Positions 37,011 through 45,532 of a stretch of 64,000 bases of DNA are shown here, one piece after another. Location: assembly GCF_029846715.1 (NCBI RefSeq), contig NZ_JARVWW010000017.1, positions 1 through 64,000 on the forward strand, in the 5' to 3' direction. Source of the DNA: Bradyrhizobium nivariense (lineage in GTDB: Bacteria > Pseudomonadota > Alphaproteobacteria > Rhizobiales > Xanthobacteraceae). Every line of letters begins with the position of its first letter. Within the stretch, counting starts at the first letter, position 1. The notes under the pieces were generated by a model. That model ran no database searches, was not told the DNA's origin, and saw nothing but the letters and a program-made list of their open reading frames with translations. The translations under genes and the position numbers were made by a program.

Positions 37011-37841
37011 ATGCGCAGCGACGTTTTAACGACCTCTTCGGTGTTTGAAGCCAACCGCGCCCGCGGCGCAGTGCGCTTCGACGTCCACGCGCGCGATGGC
37101 GTGACGCGTCGGGGGACCTTGCATGAGTCCGGCTCCTTGCGCGTGCGCTTTCCTTCGCCGGAGGACGAGGGCTTGTCCGGCGTGTTCGTCAATACGGCCG
37201 GTGGTGTCGCCGGCGGCGATCGCTTCGACATCGAGATCACGGCCGCTGATGCCGCCCGGCTGACGTTGACTACGGCGGCCGCAGAAAAGGTCTATCGCGC
37301 GCCGGGGCAGACGGCAGAGCTCAATATCGCGCTAAAGGTCGCCGCGGGTGCACATCTCGGCTGGCTGCCGCAAGAGACGATCCTGTTCGATCGCGCCCGT
37401 GTCCATCGTAGCTTCGACATCGCGCTCGATGAGACGGCTTCACTCCTGCTTTGCGAGATCGTCGTATTCGGTCGTATCGCCATGGGCGAACGGATGGAGC
37501 AGGGCGAGTTCGTCGATCGCTGGCGGCTGCGTCGTGGCGGCAAGCTGGTGTTCGCCGAAACTATCAGGCTCGACGGCAATATCGGCGCAAAACTTGGGCG
37601 ATCGGCGGTGGCGAAGGGCGGCGCCGCGATCGGCACGGCGCTGATCGTGCCCGGCGACGAGGCATTGATCGAGCGCATCCGGGAAGCTTCGGAATCCTTC
37701 GCCGGTGAGGTCGGGATATCCGCCTGGAATGGCTTTGCAATGGCTCGGTTCTGTGCCCAAGATGCGGCGTGCTTACGCGCCGACATGATGACCGTGCTGG
37801 CGCGCACCGGTGCGGCTCTGCCGCGGTTGTGGCTGAACTGA
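37011..37841 (+). CDS. ureD: Urease accessory protein UreD
   Basis: This 276-residue protein binds the urease apoenzyme and, with UreF and UreG, delivers nickel. Family segments are seen: VNTAGGVAGGDRF (near 62-74), TTAAAEKVYRA and the QETILFDRARV block. The length is typical. It is separated from ureA by 25 bases with GGAAGAGA before ATG 37867. Confidence 0.95.
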   Translation: MRSDVLTTSSVFEANRARGAVRFDVHARDGVTRRGTLHESGSLRVRFPSPEDEGLSGVFVNTAGGVAGGDRFDIEITAADAARLTLTTAAAEKVYRAPGQTAELNIALKVAAGAHLGWLPQETILFDRARVHRSFDIALDETASLLLCEIVVFGRIAMGERMEQGEFVDRWRLRRGGKLVFAETIRLDGNIGAKLGRSAVAKGGAAIGTALIVPGDEALIERIREASESFAGEVGISAWNGFAMARFCAQDAACLRADMMTVLARTGAALPRLWLN

Positions 37842-37866
37842 TGAGTTGAACGGAAGAGATTTCGCA

Positions 37867-38169
37867 ATGAACCTGTCTCCCCGCGAAAAGGACAAGCTTC
37901 TGATCTCGATGGCGGCCATCGTGGCGCGCCGCCGGCTCGATCGCGGCGTCAAGCTCAACCATCCCGAGGCGATCGCGCTCATCTCCGATTTCATCCTCGA
38001 AGGCGCGCGCGACGGCCGCACCGTCGCCGAGCTGATGCAGTCAGGCGCGCAGGTCCTCACCCGCGACCAGGTGATGCCCGGCATTTCCGAGATGATCCAC
38101 GACATCCAGGTCGAGGCGACGTTTCCGGACGGGACCAAGCTCGTCACCGTGCACGAGCCGATCAGGTAG
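37867..38169 (+). CDS. ureA: Urease gamma subunit UreA
   Basis: This 100-residue protein is the small subunit of the nickel enzyme that splits urea to ammonia and carbamate. It begins MNLSPREKDKLLISMAAI and has LNHPEAIALISDFILEGARDG and QVEATFPDGTKLVTVH, all family hallmarks. A longer frame seven codons upstream is not used. It is followed after ten bases by ureB. Confidence 0.97.
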   Translation: MNLSPREKDKLLISMAAIVARRRLDRGVKLNHPEAIALISDFILEGARDGRTVAELMQSGAQVLTRDQVMPGISEMIHDIQVEATFPDGTKLVTVHEPIR

Positions 38170-38179
38170 GAGCGAGAGC

Positions 38180-38485
38180 ATGATTCCCGGCGAACTCTTC
38201 ATCCAGGACGGCGAGATCGAGCTCAATGCCGGCCGCAAGACCGTGACGCTGACGGTCGCCAACACCGGCGACCGCCCGATCCAGGTCGGTTCGCACTACC
38301 ATTTCTTTGAGACCAACCCGGCGCTGAAGTTCGACCGCAAGAAATCCCGCGGCATGCGCCTCGACATCGCCGCCGGCACCGCCGTCCGCTTCGAGCCCGG
38401 CCAGACCCGCGACGTCCAGCTTGTCGCGGTGGCCGGCAAGAAGACCATCTACGGCTTCCGCGGCGACGTGATGGGGAAGCTGTGA
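38180..38485 (+). CDS. ureB: Urease beta subunit UreB
   Basis: This 101-residue protein is the second small subunit. It begins MIPGELFIQDGEIELNAGR and contains VGSHYHFFETNPAL and RLDIAAGTAVRFEPG, as in all UreB. AGGAG overlaps the ureA stop and sets ATG 38180. Confidence 0.97.
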   Translation: MIPGELFIQDGEIELNAGRKTVTLTVANTGDRPIQVGSHYHFFETNPALKFDRKKSRGMRLDIAAGTAVRFEPGQTRDVQLVAVAGKKTIYGFRGDVMGKL

Positions 38486-38542
38486 ACTCCACAGGAACGA
38501 GCGCGGCGCGGCACGGTTGAGACGAAAACGGAGGTCTTTGCC

Positions 38543-39082
38543 ATGCTGTCACCCGTCCGCCTCGTCTCCGAAGCCGCCGAACTCGCCGCGCGCCGGCATA
38601 ACGGGATGGCGCGCAAGGGCCGCGGTCATGAGCCCTACATCAACCACCTCGCCGAGGTCGCGAACCTGCTTGCGACCGCGACCGATGGCGCCGATGCCGA
38701 GCTGGTCGCAGCCGGCTGGCTGCATGACTCGATCGAGGACACCGACACCACGTGCGAGGAGCTCGCGGAGAAGTTCTCTGAACGTGTTGCCTCCCTCGTC
38801 GTTGAATGCACCGACGACATGCGCCTGCCCAAACCCGAGCGACGGCGCCGGCAGATCGTCGATGCACCGAAGAAATCGGCGAGCGCTAAGCTGATCAAGA
38901 TCGCCGACAAGATCAGCAACATCGGCGCACGCATTCATTCCGATCCGACCGCCGAGGAGCGCGATGACCTCGCCGACTATGCCGGCTGGGCCGAGCAGGT
39001 GGTCGCGGGCTGTCGCGGCGGTGCCGCCTGGCTCGATACGGCATTCGACGACATGGTGCTCACAGCGAGGGCCTCGCTGTGA
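38543..39082 (+). CDS. HD-domain phosphohydrolase resembling small alarmone hydrolases (MESH1/SpoT type)
   Basis: This 179-residue protein has the metal site of SpoT/MESH1-like HD hydrolases: H19 (RRHNG), H62-D63 (GWLHDSIEDT) and D123 (KIADKISNI), with PYINHLAEVANLL between. There is no synthetase, TGS or ACT domain, so if active it would only degrade (p)ppGpp or a related nucleotide. It has a strong ribosome binding site (GGAGGT seven bases upstream of ATG 38543). It sits between ureB and ureC, in the same direction, so it is likely transcribed with the urease genes. The family is seen; the substrate is inferred. Confidence 0.85.
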   Translation: MLSPVRLVSEAAELAARRHNGMARKGRGHEPYINHLAEVANLLATATDGADAELVAAGWLHDSIEDTDTTCEELAEKFSERVASLVVECTDDMRLPKPERRRRQIVDAPKKSASAKLIKIADKISNIGARIHSDPTAEERDDLADYAGWAEQVVAGCRGGAAWLDTAFDDMVLTARASL

Positions 39083-39119
39083 GCACCGATCCAAAATTCA
39101 AACGCAAACGGGGCTTGTG

Positions 39120-40835
39120 ATGTCCGTCAAAATAAAGCGTTCCGTCTATGCCGACATGTTCGGGCCGACCACCGGCGACAGGGTGCGGCTGGCCGACACC
39201 GATCTCATCATCGAGGTGGAGAAGGATTTCACCACCTACGGCGAGGAGGTGAAGTTCGGAGGCGGCAAGGTGATCCGCGACGGCATGGGGCAGTCGCAGG
39301 TCACCAACCGGCAGGGCGCGGCTGATACCGTCATCACCAATGCGCTGATCGTCGATCACTGGGGCATCGTGAAGGCCGACGTCGCGATCAAGGATGGCAT
39401 GATCGCCGCGATCGGCAAGGCCGGCAATCCCGACATCCAGCCGGGCGTCACCATCATCATCGGCCCCGGCACCGACGTGATCGCGGGCGAAGGCAAGATC
39501 CTCACCGCCGGCGGCTTCGACAGCCACATCCATTTCATCTGCCCGCAGCAGATCGAGCACGCGCTGATGTCCGGCGTCACCTCGATGTTAGGGGGCGGCA
39601 CCGGTCCCTCGCACGGCACCTTCGCCACCACCTGCACGCCGGGGCCGTGGCACATGGGGCGGATGATCCAGTCGTTCGACGCCTTCCCGGTCAATCTGGG
39701 CATTTCCGGCAAGGGCAACGCCTCGCGGCCCGCTGCGCTGGTCGAGATGATCAAAGCCGGCGCCTGCGCACTGAAGCTGCACGAGGACTGGGGCACGACG
39801 CCGGCTGCGATCGACAACTGCCTGTCGGTGGCCGACGATTACGACATCCAGGTGATGATCCACACCGATACGCTGAACGAATCCGGCTTCGTCGAGGACA
39901 CCATCAAGGCCTTCAAGGGCCGCACCATCCACGCCTTCCACACCGAGGGGGCCGGCGGCGGCCACGCGCCTGACATCATCAAGGTCGCGGGCCTGAAGAA
40001 CGTGCTGCCGTCCTCGACCAATCCGACGCGGCCCTTCACCCGCAACACCCTCGACGAGCATCTCGACATGCTGATGGTGTGCCACCACCTCGATCCCTCG
40101 ATCGCGGAAGACCTCGCCTTCGCCGAGAGCCGTATCCGCAAGGAGACCATCGCGGCCGAAGACATCCTGCACGATCTCGGCGCGCTCTCGATGATCTCTT
40201 CGGACTCGCAGGCGATGGGGCGTCTGGGCGAAGTCATCATCCGGACTTGGCAGACTGCCGACAAGATGAAGAAGCAGCGTGGATCGCTGCCGCAGGACAA
40301 GGGCAAGGACAACGACAATTTCCGCGTCAAGCGCTACATCGCCAAGTACACGATCAATCCGGCCATTGCGCACGGCGTGTCGAAACTGATCGGCTCGGTG
40401 GAGAAGGGCAAGCTCGCCGATCTCGTGCTGTGGTCGCCGGCCTTCTTCGGCGTCAAGCCGGACTGCATCGTCAAGGGCGGCATGATCGTCGCCGCCCCGA
40501 TGGGCGATCCCAACGCCTCGATCCCGACGCCGCAGCCGGTGCATTACCAGCCGATGTTCGGCGCCTTCGGCAAGGCGCGCACCGCATCGTCCGTGGTGTT
40601 CACCTCGAAGGCTGCGATCACCGGCGGGCTGGCGCGAAAACTCGGCATCGACAAGAAGCTCTATGCGGTCCAGAACACCCGTGGAAAAATCTCGAAGAAG
40701 AGCATGATCCACAACGACGCTACGCCCAATATCGAGGTCGATCCGGAGACCTATGAGGTGCGCGCCGACGGCGAGCTGCTCACCTGCGCGCCGGCCGAGG
40801 TGCTGCCGATGGCGCAGCGATATTTCATGTACTGA
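39120..40835 (+). CDS. ureC: Urease alpha subunit UreC
   Basis: This 571-residue protein is the catalytic subunit. The nickel ligands lie in HIHFICPQQ and the carbamylated Lys in CALKLHEDWG; MIHTDTLNE, HTEGAGGGHAPDI and the mobile flap MVCHHLDPSI are all intact. It begins MSVKIKRSVYADMFGPTTGD at ATG 39120; an open frame further upstream overlaps the HD gene in another phase. About 126 bases lie between its stop and the next gene, with a short hairpin (CCCCGGCGCGTCCGGGG, 40858-40874). Confidence 0.97.
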   Translation: MSVKIKRSVYADMFGPTTGDRVRLADTDLIIEVEKDFTTYGEEVKFGGGKVIRDGMGQSQVTNRQGAADTVITNALIVDHWGIVKADVAIKDGMIAAIGKAGNPDIQPGVTIIIGPGTDVIAGEGKILTAGGFDSHIHFICPQQIEHALMSGVTSMLGGGTGPSHGTFATTCTPGPWHMGRMIQSFDAFPVNLGISGKGNASRPAALVEMIKAGACALKLHEDWGTTPAAIDNCLSVADDYDIQVMIHTDTLNESGFVEDTIKAFKGRTIHAFHTEGAGGGHAPDIIKVAGLKNVLPSSTNPTRPFTRNTLDEHLDMLMVCHHLDPSIAEDLAFAESRIRKETIAAEDILHDLGALSMISSDSQAMGRLGEVIIRTWQTADKMKKQRGSLPQDKGKDNDNFRVKRYIAKYTINPAIAHGVSKLIGSVEKGKLADLVLWSPAFFGVKPDCIVKGGMIVAAPMGDPNASIPTPQPVHYQPMFGAFGKARTASSVVFTSKAAITGGLARKLGIDKKLYAVQNTRGKISKKSMIHNDATPNIEVDPETYEVRADGELLTCAPAEVLPMAQRYFMY

Positions 40836-40961
40836 AATAGCGCCTCGACACGTCTCCCCGGCGCGTCCGGGGAACGGATTTACGGTTTTGCGTTCGATCC
40901 CGCCTGGTCTAATGTCCCGCCCGGTATCTGAAGCCCAGAAGAAAAGCCGGGAGGATTTCTC

Positions 40962-41261
40962 GTGATCTACGTCGTTGCCACCTTGACCATCAAGCCCGAA
41001 ACGCGCGCCGAATTCATTGCAGCCGCCACCGCCTGCATCAAGGAGACGCGGAAAGAGCCCGGCAATATCGCCTATGATCTGCACGAGAGCGTCACTGATC
41101 CCGCCAAGATGGTGTTCGTCGAGCAGTGGGAGAATGCCGAGGCGCTGGTGCCGCATCGCGGCCAGGAGCACATGAAGACGTTTGGCCGCGTCGCGGTGAA
41201 GTGTTTCACGGCACCGCCGAAGATCGAAGTGATCACGCCCGAGAAGGTCGAGACACGGTAA
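40962..41261 (+). CDS. Antibiotic biosynthesis monooxygenase (ABM) family protein, putative quinol monooxygenase
   Basis: This 99-residue protein has the dimeric ferredoxin-like ABM fold: VVATLTIKPETRAEFI at the start, then ETRKEPGNIAYDLHESV and FVEQWENAEALVPHRGQEHMK. The pattern is that of YgiN-like quinol monooxygenases. It starts at GTG 40962. It lies within the urease block between ureC and ureE, 14 bases before ureE. No link to urea metabolism is known to me. Confidence 0.87.
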   Translation: MIYVVATLTIKPETRAEFIAAATACIKETRKEPGNIAYDLHESVTDPAKMVFVEQWENAEALVPHRGQEHMKTFGRVAVKCFTAPPKIEVITPEKVETR

Positions 41262-41275
41262 CGGGGTAAAAGCGC

Positions 41276-41905
41276 ATGATCCGGGCGACGCAGGTCAGGG
41301 GACAACACCGCTTCACGGAAGCGCCGGCGGATACGGTCGTGCTCGATTTCGACGATCGGCACCGCCGCCGCATGGCGATGACGGGGACGCGGGGGCTCGA
41401 GTTCCTGCTCGACCTGGAGAATGCCGTCGCGCTGCGCGGCGGCGACGCGCTGGTGTTGGAGGACGGCCGGCTGGTCGAGGTGGTCGCCGCGCCCGAGCCG
41501 CTGCTCGAGATCCGCGGCCACGATCCGCACCACCTCATCCGCGTCGGCTGGCATCTCGGCAATCGCCATCTGCCGACGCAGATCATGGCCAAGGGCCTGC
41601 GCATCCGCCGCGACCACGTCATCGAAGCCATGGTGAAGGGCCTCGGTGCGCGCGTGATCGAGATCGAGGCGCCATTCGATCCCGAAGGCGGCGCCTATGC
41701 CGATGCCGGCCATGCACATGGGCACGACGACCACGCGCATCACGATCACGGGCATCATCACGATCACGGCCACGATCACCATGATCACCACCAGCATGAT
41801 CATGCTGCGCATGACCATGGTCACGATCACCATCATCACCACGACGAGCATTGCGACCATCCCGATCATCACCACGGCCACAAGCATGCTCATGACCACA
41901 AATGA
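41276..41905 (+). CDS. ureE: Urease accessory protein UreE with a long histidine-rich tail
   Basis: This 209-residue nickel metallochaperone has the peptide-binding domain (residues 1-70), the metal-binding domain (75-145, with HLGNRHLP) and a tail of about 62 residues of which roughly half are His, with many Asp. The tail also has one Cys. Such tails store nickel. The last 14 bases code for the tail in one frame and the start of ureF in another. Confidence 0.95.
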   Translation: MIRATQVRGQHRFTEAPADTVVLDFDDRHRRRMAMTGTRGLEFLLDLENAVALRGGDALVLEDGRLVEVVAAPEPLLEIRGHDPHHLIRVGWHLGNRHLPTQIMAKGLRIRRDHVIEAMVKGLGARVIEIEAPFDPEGGAYADAGHAHGHDDHAHHDHGHHHDHGHDHHDHHQHDHAAHDHGHDHHHHHDEHCDHPDHHHGHKHAHDHK

Positions 41906-42614
41906 GCCGGTCAGCGCCGGTGATCTCGCGGAGCGCGAGGCGGCGGCGCTGTACCGGCTGATGACCTGGCTGTCGCCGGCGTTTCCCGTCGGCGGCTTTT
42001 CCTACTCCAGCGGCCTCGAATGGGCGGTCGAGGCCGGCGATATCACCGACACCGCATCGCTGGCGGACTGGCTCGATGCGATGCTCCGCGATGGCTCGGG
42101 CTTCTGCGACGCGACGTTTCTGGTCCACGCCCATCGCGCCACTGAAGTGGGCGAGGACGCCACCTTGAGCGATATCGCCGAGCTTGCCGCAGCCTTCGTG
42201 CCGTCGCGCGAGCGGCAACTGGAGACGACTTCGCAGGGCCGTGCCTTCATCGACATCGCCCGCGCCGCTTGGGATGCCGACGGCCTGGATGCCATGATTG
42301 CGGCATGCCGCACGCCGCTGGTCTACCCTGTGGCGGTCGGCGTCGTTGCCGCGGTGCACGGCGTCCCGCTGGCGCCGACGCTGCACGGCTTTCTGCATGC
42401 GCTGGTCTCGAACTGGATTTCGGCGGCCAGCCGCCTCGTTCCGCTCGGCCAGACCGACAGCCAGCGTGTACTGGTGAGGCTGGAAGCCGCGGTCGCCGCG
42501 ACTGCCAATCGTGCGCTGAATGCGACATTGGACGACCTCGGTGGCGCGACGTTTCGCGCCGACCTCGCCAGCCTGCGGCACGAGACGCAGTACACGCGGC
42601 TGTTCAGGTCGTGA
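41892..42614 (+). CDS. ureF: Urease accessory protein UreF
   Basis: This 240-residue GTPase-activating-like partner of UreG has the family segments LMTWLSPAFPVGGFSYSSGLE (split around residues 23-43), SRERQLETTSQGRAF and YPVAVGVVAAVHG. The start is ATG 41892 or ATG 41886; both lie within the end of ureE. The open frame continues further upstream because it reads the His-repeat DNA as Met/Ile/Thr-rich sequence. An intergenic repeat follows before ureG. Confidence 0.94.
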   Translation: MTTNEPVSAGDLAEREAAALYRLMTWLSPAFPVGGFSYSSGLEWAVEAGDITDTASLADWLDAMLRDGSGFCDATFLVHAHRATEVGEDATLSDIAELAAAFVPSRERQLETTSQGRAFIDIARAAWDADGLDAMIAACRTPLVYPVAVGVVAAVHGVPLAPTLHGFLHALVSNWISAASRLVPLGQTDSQRVLVRLEAAVAATANRALNATLDDLGGATFRADLASLRHETQYTRLFRS

Positions 42615-42629
42615 ACACGGGCTTCACTC

Positions 42630-42753
42630 CGTCGTCCCGGCGAAGGCCGGGACCCACAACCACGAATCTTTGTGGCGATGGAGGGATGCGGCCACAGCCC
42701 GCCACATCAACTGAGTTCGGTGGCTATGGGTCCCGGCCTTCGCCGGGACGACG
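42630..42753. repeat. 124-bp palindromic element between ureF and ureG
   Basis: Left arm 42630-42656 (starting CGTCGTCCCGGCGAAGGCC) and right arm 42727-42753 are perfect inverted copies over 27 bases. Each arm is also a hairpin (CCCGGC-gaa-GGCCGGG). It occupies most of the ureF-ureG gap. The sequence type is common between genes in Bradyrhizobium. Confidence 0.9.
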
Positions 42754-42772
42754 TTAAGAGAGAGCGAATTAG

Positions 42773-43396
42773 ATGTCCAAATCTCACGGCCCCTTGCGTG
42801 TGGGCATCGGCGGTCCGGTCGGATCGGGCAAGACCGCGCTGATGGATCTGCTCTGCAAGACCATGCGCGAGCGTTATGACATCGCCGCGATCACCAACGA
42901 CATCTACACCAAATGGGATGCCGAATTCCTGGTGCGCTCAGGCTCGCTGACGCCTGACCGCATCGCCGGGGTCGAGACCGGCGGCTGTCCGCACACCGCG
43001 ATCCGCGAGGATGCCTCGATGAATCTCGCTGCGGTGGCGGACATGCGCGCCAAGTTTCCCGGGCTCGATCTCGTGCTGATCGAGTCCGGCGGTGATAACC
43101 TCGCTGCCACTTTTTCCCCGGAGCTCGCCGACCTCACCATTTACGTCATCGACGTGGCGGCCGGCGACAAGATCCCGTCCAAGGGCGGCCCGGGCATCAC
43201 CCGGTCCGACCTCCTTGTCATCAACAAGATCGACCTGGCGCCCCATGTCGGCGCCTCCCTGGAAAAGATGGAGACGGACGCCAGGCGCATGCGCGGCGAG
43301 CGTCCGTTCGTCATGACCAACCTGAAGAAGAGCCAGGGGCTCGATCGCATCATCGGCTTCATCGAGGCCAAAGGCGGCTTGAAACGGGACAGCTGA
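42773..43396 (+). CDS. ureG: Urease accessory GTPase UreG
   Basis: This 207-residue GTPase drives nickel insertion into urease. It has the P-loop GPVGSGKT (near 16), TNDIYTKWDAEF, the metal-binding CPH motif (ETGGCPHTAIR), ESGGDNLAATFSPEL and NKIDLAP. It starts at ATG 42773, 20 bases after the repeat. It is the last gene of the urea block. Confidence 0.97.
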   Translation: MSKSHGPLRVGIGGPVGSGKTALMDLLCKTMRERYDIAAITNDIYTKWDAEFLVRSGSLTPDRIAGVETGGCPHTAIREDASMNLAAVADMRAKFPGLDLVLIESGGDNLAATFSPELADLTIYVIDVAAGDKIPSKGGPGITRSDLLVINKIDLAPHVGASLEKMETDARRMRGERPFVMTNLKKSQGLDRIIGFIEAKGGLKRDS

Positions 43397-43661
43397 CCGA
43401 CGCGACGACTTAACGCAGGCGTTTCTCTTCGTTAACGCCCTGGGCAGAAACCATTAACGGAACAAATTTCGGACACGGCGATTGATAACCTCCGGTCCCC
43501 GGGAGCGAACCCATCCCGGCCAGACCATCGTCCGGGCGGATTAAGCTTTTCAGGCGACCCAAGTTGCGTACTGATGCCTCCTCCTTCATTATCACCGCCA
43601 CCGGGGTTCACCCTGTTTCGGCACATGGCCGTTCGATCGGCGTTAATATGCTCCGTGTTTA

Positions 43662-45353
43662 TTGCCGACCTCCTGCTTTCGCCTGAGTAGTCGCGTGGTC
43701 CGGCTGGGTTTTATCATCGGCTTCATCGCTCTGCTCGGAGCCCTGCTCTCCGGGCTTGCGGCCTATCGCGTCCACGACCAGGAGCTGGCGCTGGACCGGA
43801 TCGCGCTGGCGCGCGCAATCGACGTCCATGCGAGCCTGGTCCAGGACCGGCTCACCGAGCGCGAACTGCTCGCGCGGGTTGCCTCCGGCCTGTTCCGGAC
43901 GCCGTCGGTGCTCAAGCCAAACATGCTCGAGCCGCTGCGCTCGGCCATCTACGCCTTCAAGACCGATTTCGTGGTGGCGGGCTGGGTCGCCCGCCTGAAG
44001 CCGAACGAGCTTGCCGCAGCGCAGGCCGCCATCGCGAGCGCCGGCTTCCCCAATCCGCAGATCCGCACCTATGACGACAAGCCGATCGACCCGGCTGATG
44101 TCACCCAGCCGATCGACGTGCTGATGGACCTCGAGCCGCGCAGCAACGAGACCAAGGCGCTGCCCGGCCGCAGCTACGACCAGGATCAGGTGCGCAGCGC
44201 CATGCTGATGCGCGCCAGAGTGGAGAAGAGGTCGGTTGCCTCAGAACCCGTTCCTCTCCTGCGCGTCGGCGGGCCGATGGGCATCATCGTGGCCGCTCCC
44301 GTCATCCCCGAGGGCGCGACGGAGCCGGCGGGCTTCATCACATTCTCCTACGAGCTCGCCTCCCTGATGCTGACCAACGACGACATGTCGCTGTTTGCGG
44401 TCGCGCTGAAGGATCCGCGCAGGGAGGGTGGTGAACTCGTCGCCAATGATCAAGGCGTGGTCTCGGCCCGCATGACGGAGGCGGACGGACCGGCGCCGTC
44501 GGCGACGCGCACGGTGAGCTTCGGTGGTCGCGACTGGCAGCTCGGCTATTACGCCAAGACCAACTCGGCGCGTCGCGCCGAGCAGACTGCGATCATCGTG
44601 GCGGCGATCGGCTTTGCGATCACCGCGATGGTGTGCGGCCTGTTCGGCTATGTCGCCTACAACAATTTGCGGCTCAGCCGGGAAATCCAGGTCAGAATCG
44701 GCTTCGAGCGCCGGCTGACGGCGGTGATCGACGAGCTCAACCACCGGGTCAAGAACATCCTGGCGGTGATCCAGTCGATCGTGACGCGCACGCTGCGCCA
44801 TGGCTCCGACATGGACATCGCGCGCGAGCTCCTGATCGGCCGCATCCACGCCATGTCCAACGTCGTCTCGCTGCTCAGCGAGAGCCAGTGGCAGGGCGTC
44901 AAACTGAAGGGCCTGTTCGAGGCGCGCGCCATCCCGCACGCCGACCGCATCGCCGTCACCGGTCCTGATATCGCAGTCAGCGCGCGCGCGGCGCAAAGCC
45001 TGTCGCTGCTCTTCTTCGAGCTCGCCTCGCACTCCGACGAGGGCCTGTCGCTGGTCGGCAAGCATCCGAACATCACAGCCAATTGGACCGTGACGAGCGA
45101 GGGGACCGGCGAGGTCTTCCATTTCCGCTGGGAGGAGTTCAACACCAGCGAGGCGACGCGCCGCCCCGATTCCGATTTCGGCCTGATCCTGCTCGACCGC
45201 GTCGCGCCCGAGGCGCTCGGCGGCACCGCCAAGCGCTATTTCACCGACGTCTCCTATGTCTACGAGCTGATCGCGCCGATGGAGACCGTCGAGGACATGA
45301 CCGAGCGCGACCGCACTGACAAGCTTTCAGCACCGATCCGGCCGGCGCGGTAA
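43662..45353 (+). CDS. CHASE-domain HWE-type sensor kinase with a degenerate ATPase domain
   Basis: This 563-residue membrane protein has a helix near residues 15-35, a periplasmic CHASE-like sensor domain (about 60-290), a second helix (about 305-332) and a kinase domain. The phospho-acceptor box ELNHRVKN (H361) is of the HWE/HisKA2 type and the W-x-E motif is W490-E492. The N box, normally HELATNAxKYGAL, reads FELASHSDEGLSL at 452-464, so the catalytic Asn is His457. The G box is also altered (DFGLILLDR). ATP binding may be lost. The start is TTG 43662 or GTG 43695. Confidence 0.82.
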   Translation: MPTSCFRLSSRVVRLGFIIGFIALLGALLSGLAAYRVHDQELALDRIALARAIDVHASLVQDRLTERELLARVASGLFRTPSVLKPNMLEPLRSAIYAFKTDFVVAGWVARLKPNELAAAQAAIASAGFPNPQIRTYDDKPIDPADVTQPIDVLMDLEPRSNETKALPGRSYDQDQVRSAMLMRARVEKRSVASEPVPLLRVGGPMGIIVAAPVIPEGATEPAGFITFSYELASLMLTNDDMSLFAVALKDPRREGGELVANDQGVVSARMTEADGPAPSATRTVSFGGRDWQLGYYAKTNSARRAEQTAIIVAAIGFAITAMVCGLFGYVAYNNLRLSREIQVRIGFERRLTAVIDELNHRVKNILAVIQSIVTRTLRHGSDMDIARELLIGRIHAMSNVVSLLSESQWQGVKLKGLFEARAIPHADRIAVTGPDIAVSARAAQSLSLLFFELASHSDEGLSLVGKHPNITANWTVTSEGTGEVFHFRWEEFNTSEATRRPDSDFGLILLDRVAPEALGGTAKRYFTDVSYVYELIAPMETVEDMTERDRTDKLSAPIRPAR

Positions 45354-45380
45354 TTCGAAGCTCTAGATTCTTGTTTTGAC

Positions 45381-45424
45381 GCGTTTTCTTCACGCGAACC
45401 GGTATCCACTTCGCTCGAAAACGC
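45381..45424. repeat. Palindromic repeat after the kinase gene
   Basis: GCGTTTTC at 45381-45388 pairs with GAAAACGC at 45417-45424; the interior (CACGCGAACCGG...CACTTCGCTC) is imperfectly palindromic. It abuts the 109-bp repeat copy 2. I recognise it as a frequent Bradyrhizobium intergenic sequence. Confidence 0.75.
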
Positions 45425-45532
45425 TCTAAAGCGCGATGAGATGAGGATGAATCATTATCGCGCTTTAGGTTGTTGTTTGAGCATGATCTTTTCGGAAAAC
45501 CGCTTCGCACTTTTCCGGATCATGCTTTAGCG
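45424..45532 (-). repeat. 109-bp palindromic repeat, copy 2 (inverted)
   Basis: This is the reverse complement of 26090-26198 with one mismatch in the loop of the second palindrome. As at copy 1, its TAA start (45527-45529 on the minus strand) is the stop codon of the adjacent gene, here the TetR regulator. Confidence 0.9.

Noticed and set aside
38964..39119. Upstream extension of ureC
   Set aside because: In frame but overlaps the HD gene and lacks UreC similarity; the family start is MSVKIKRS at 39120.
43410..43626. Minus-strand frames between ureG and the kinase gene
   Set aside because: Two overlapping frames with no similarity or clear ribosome binding site; treated as non-coding.
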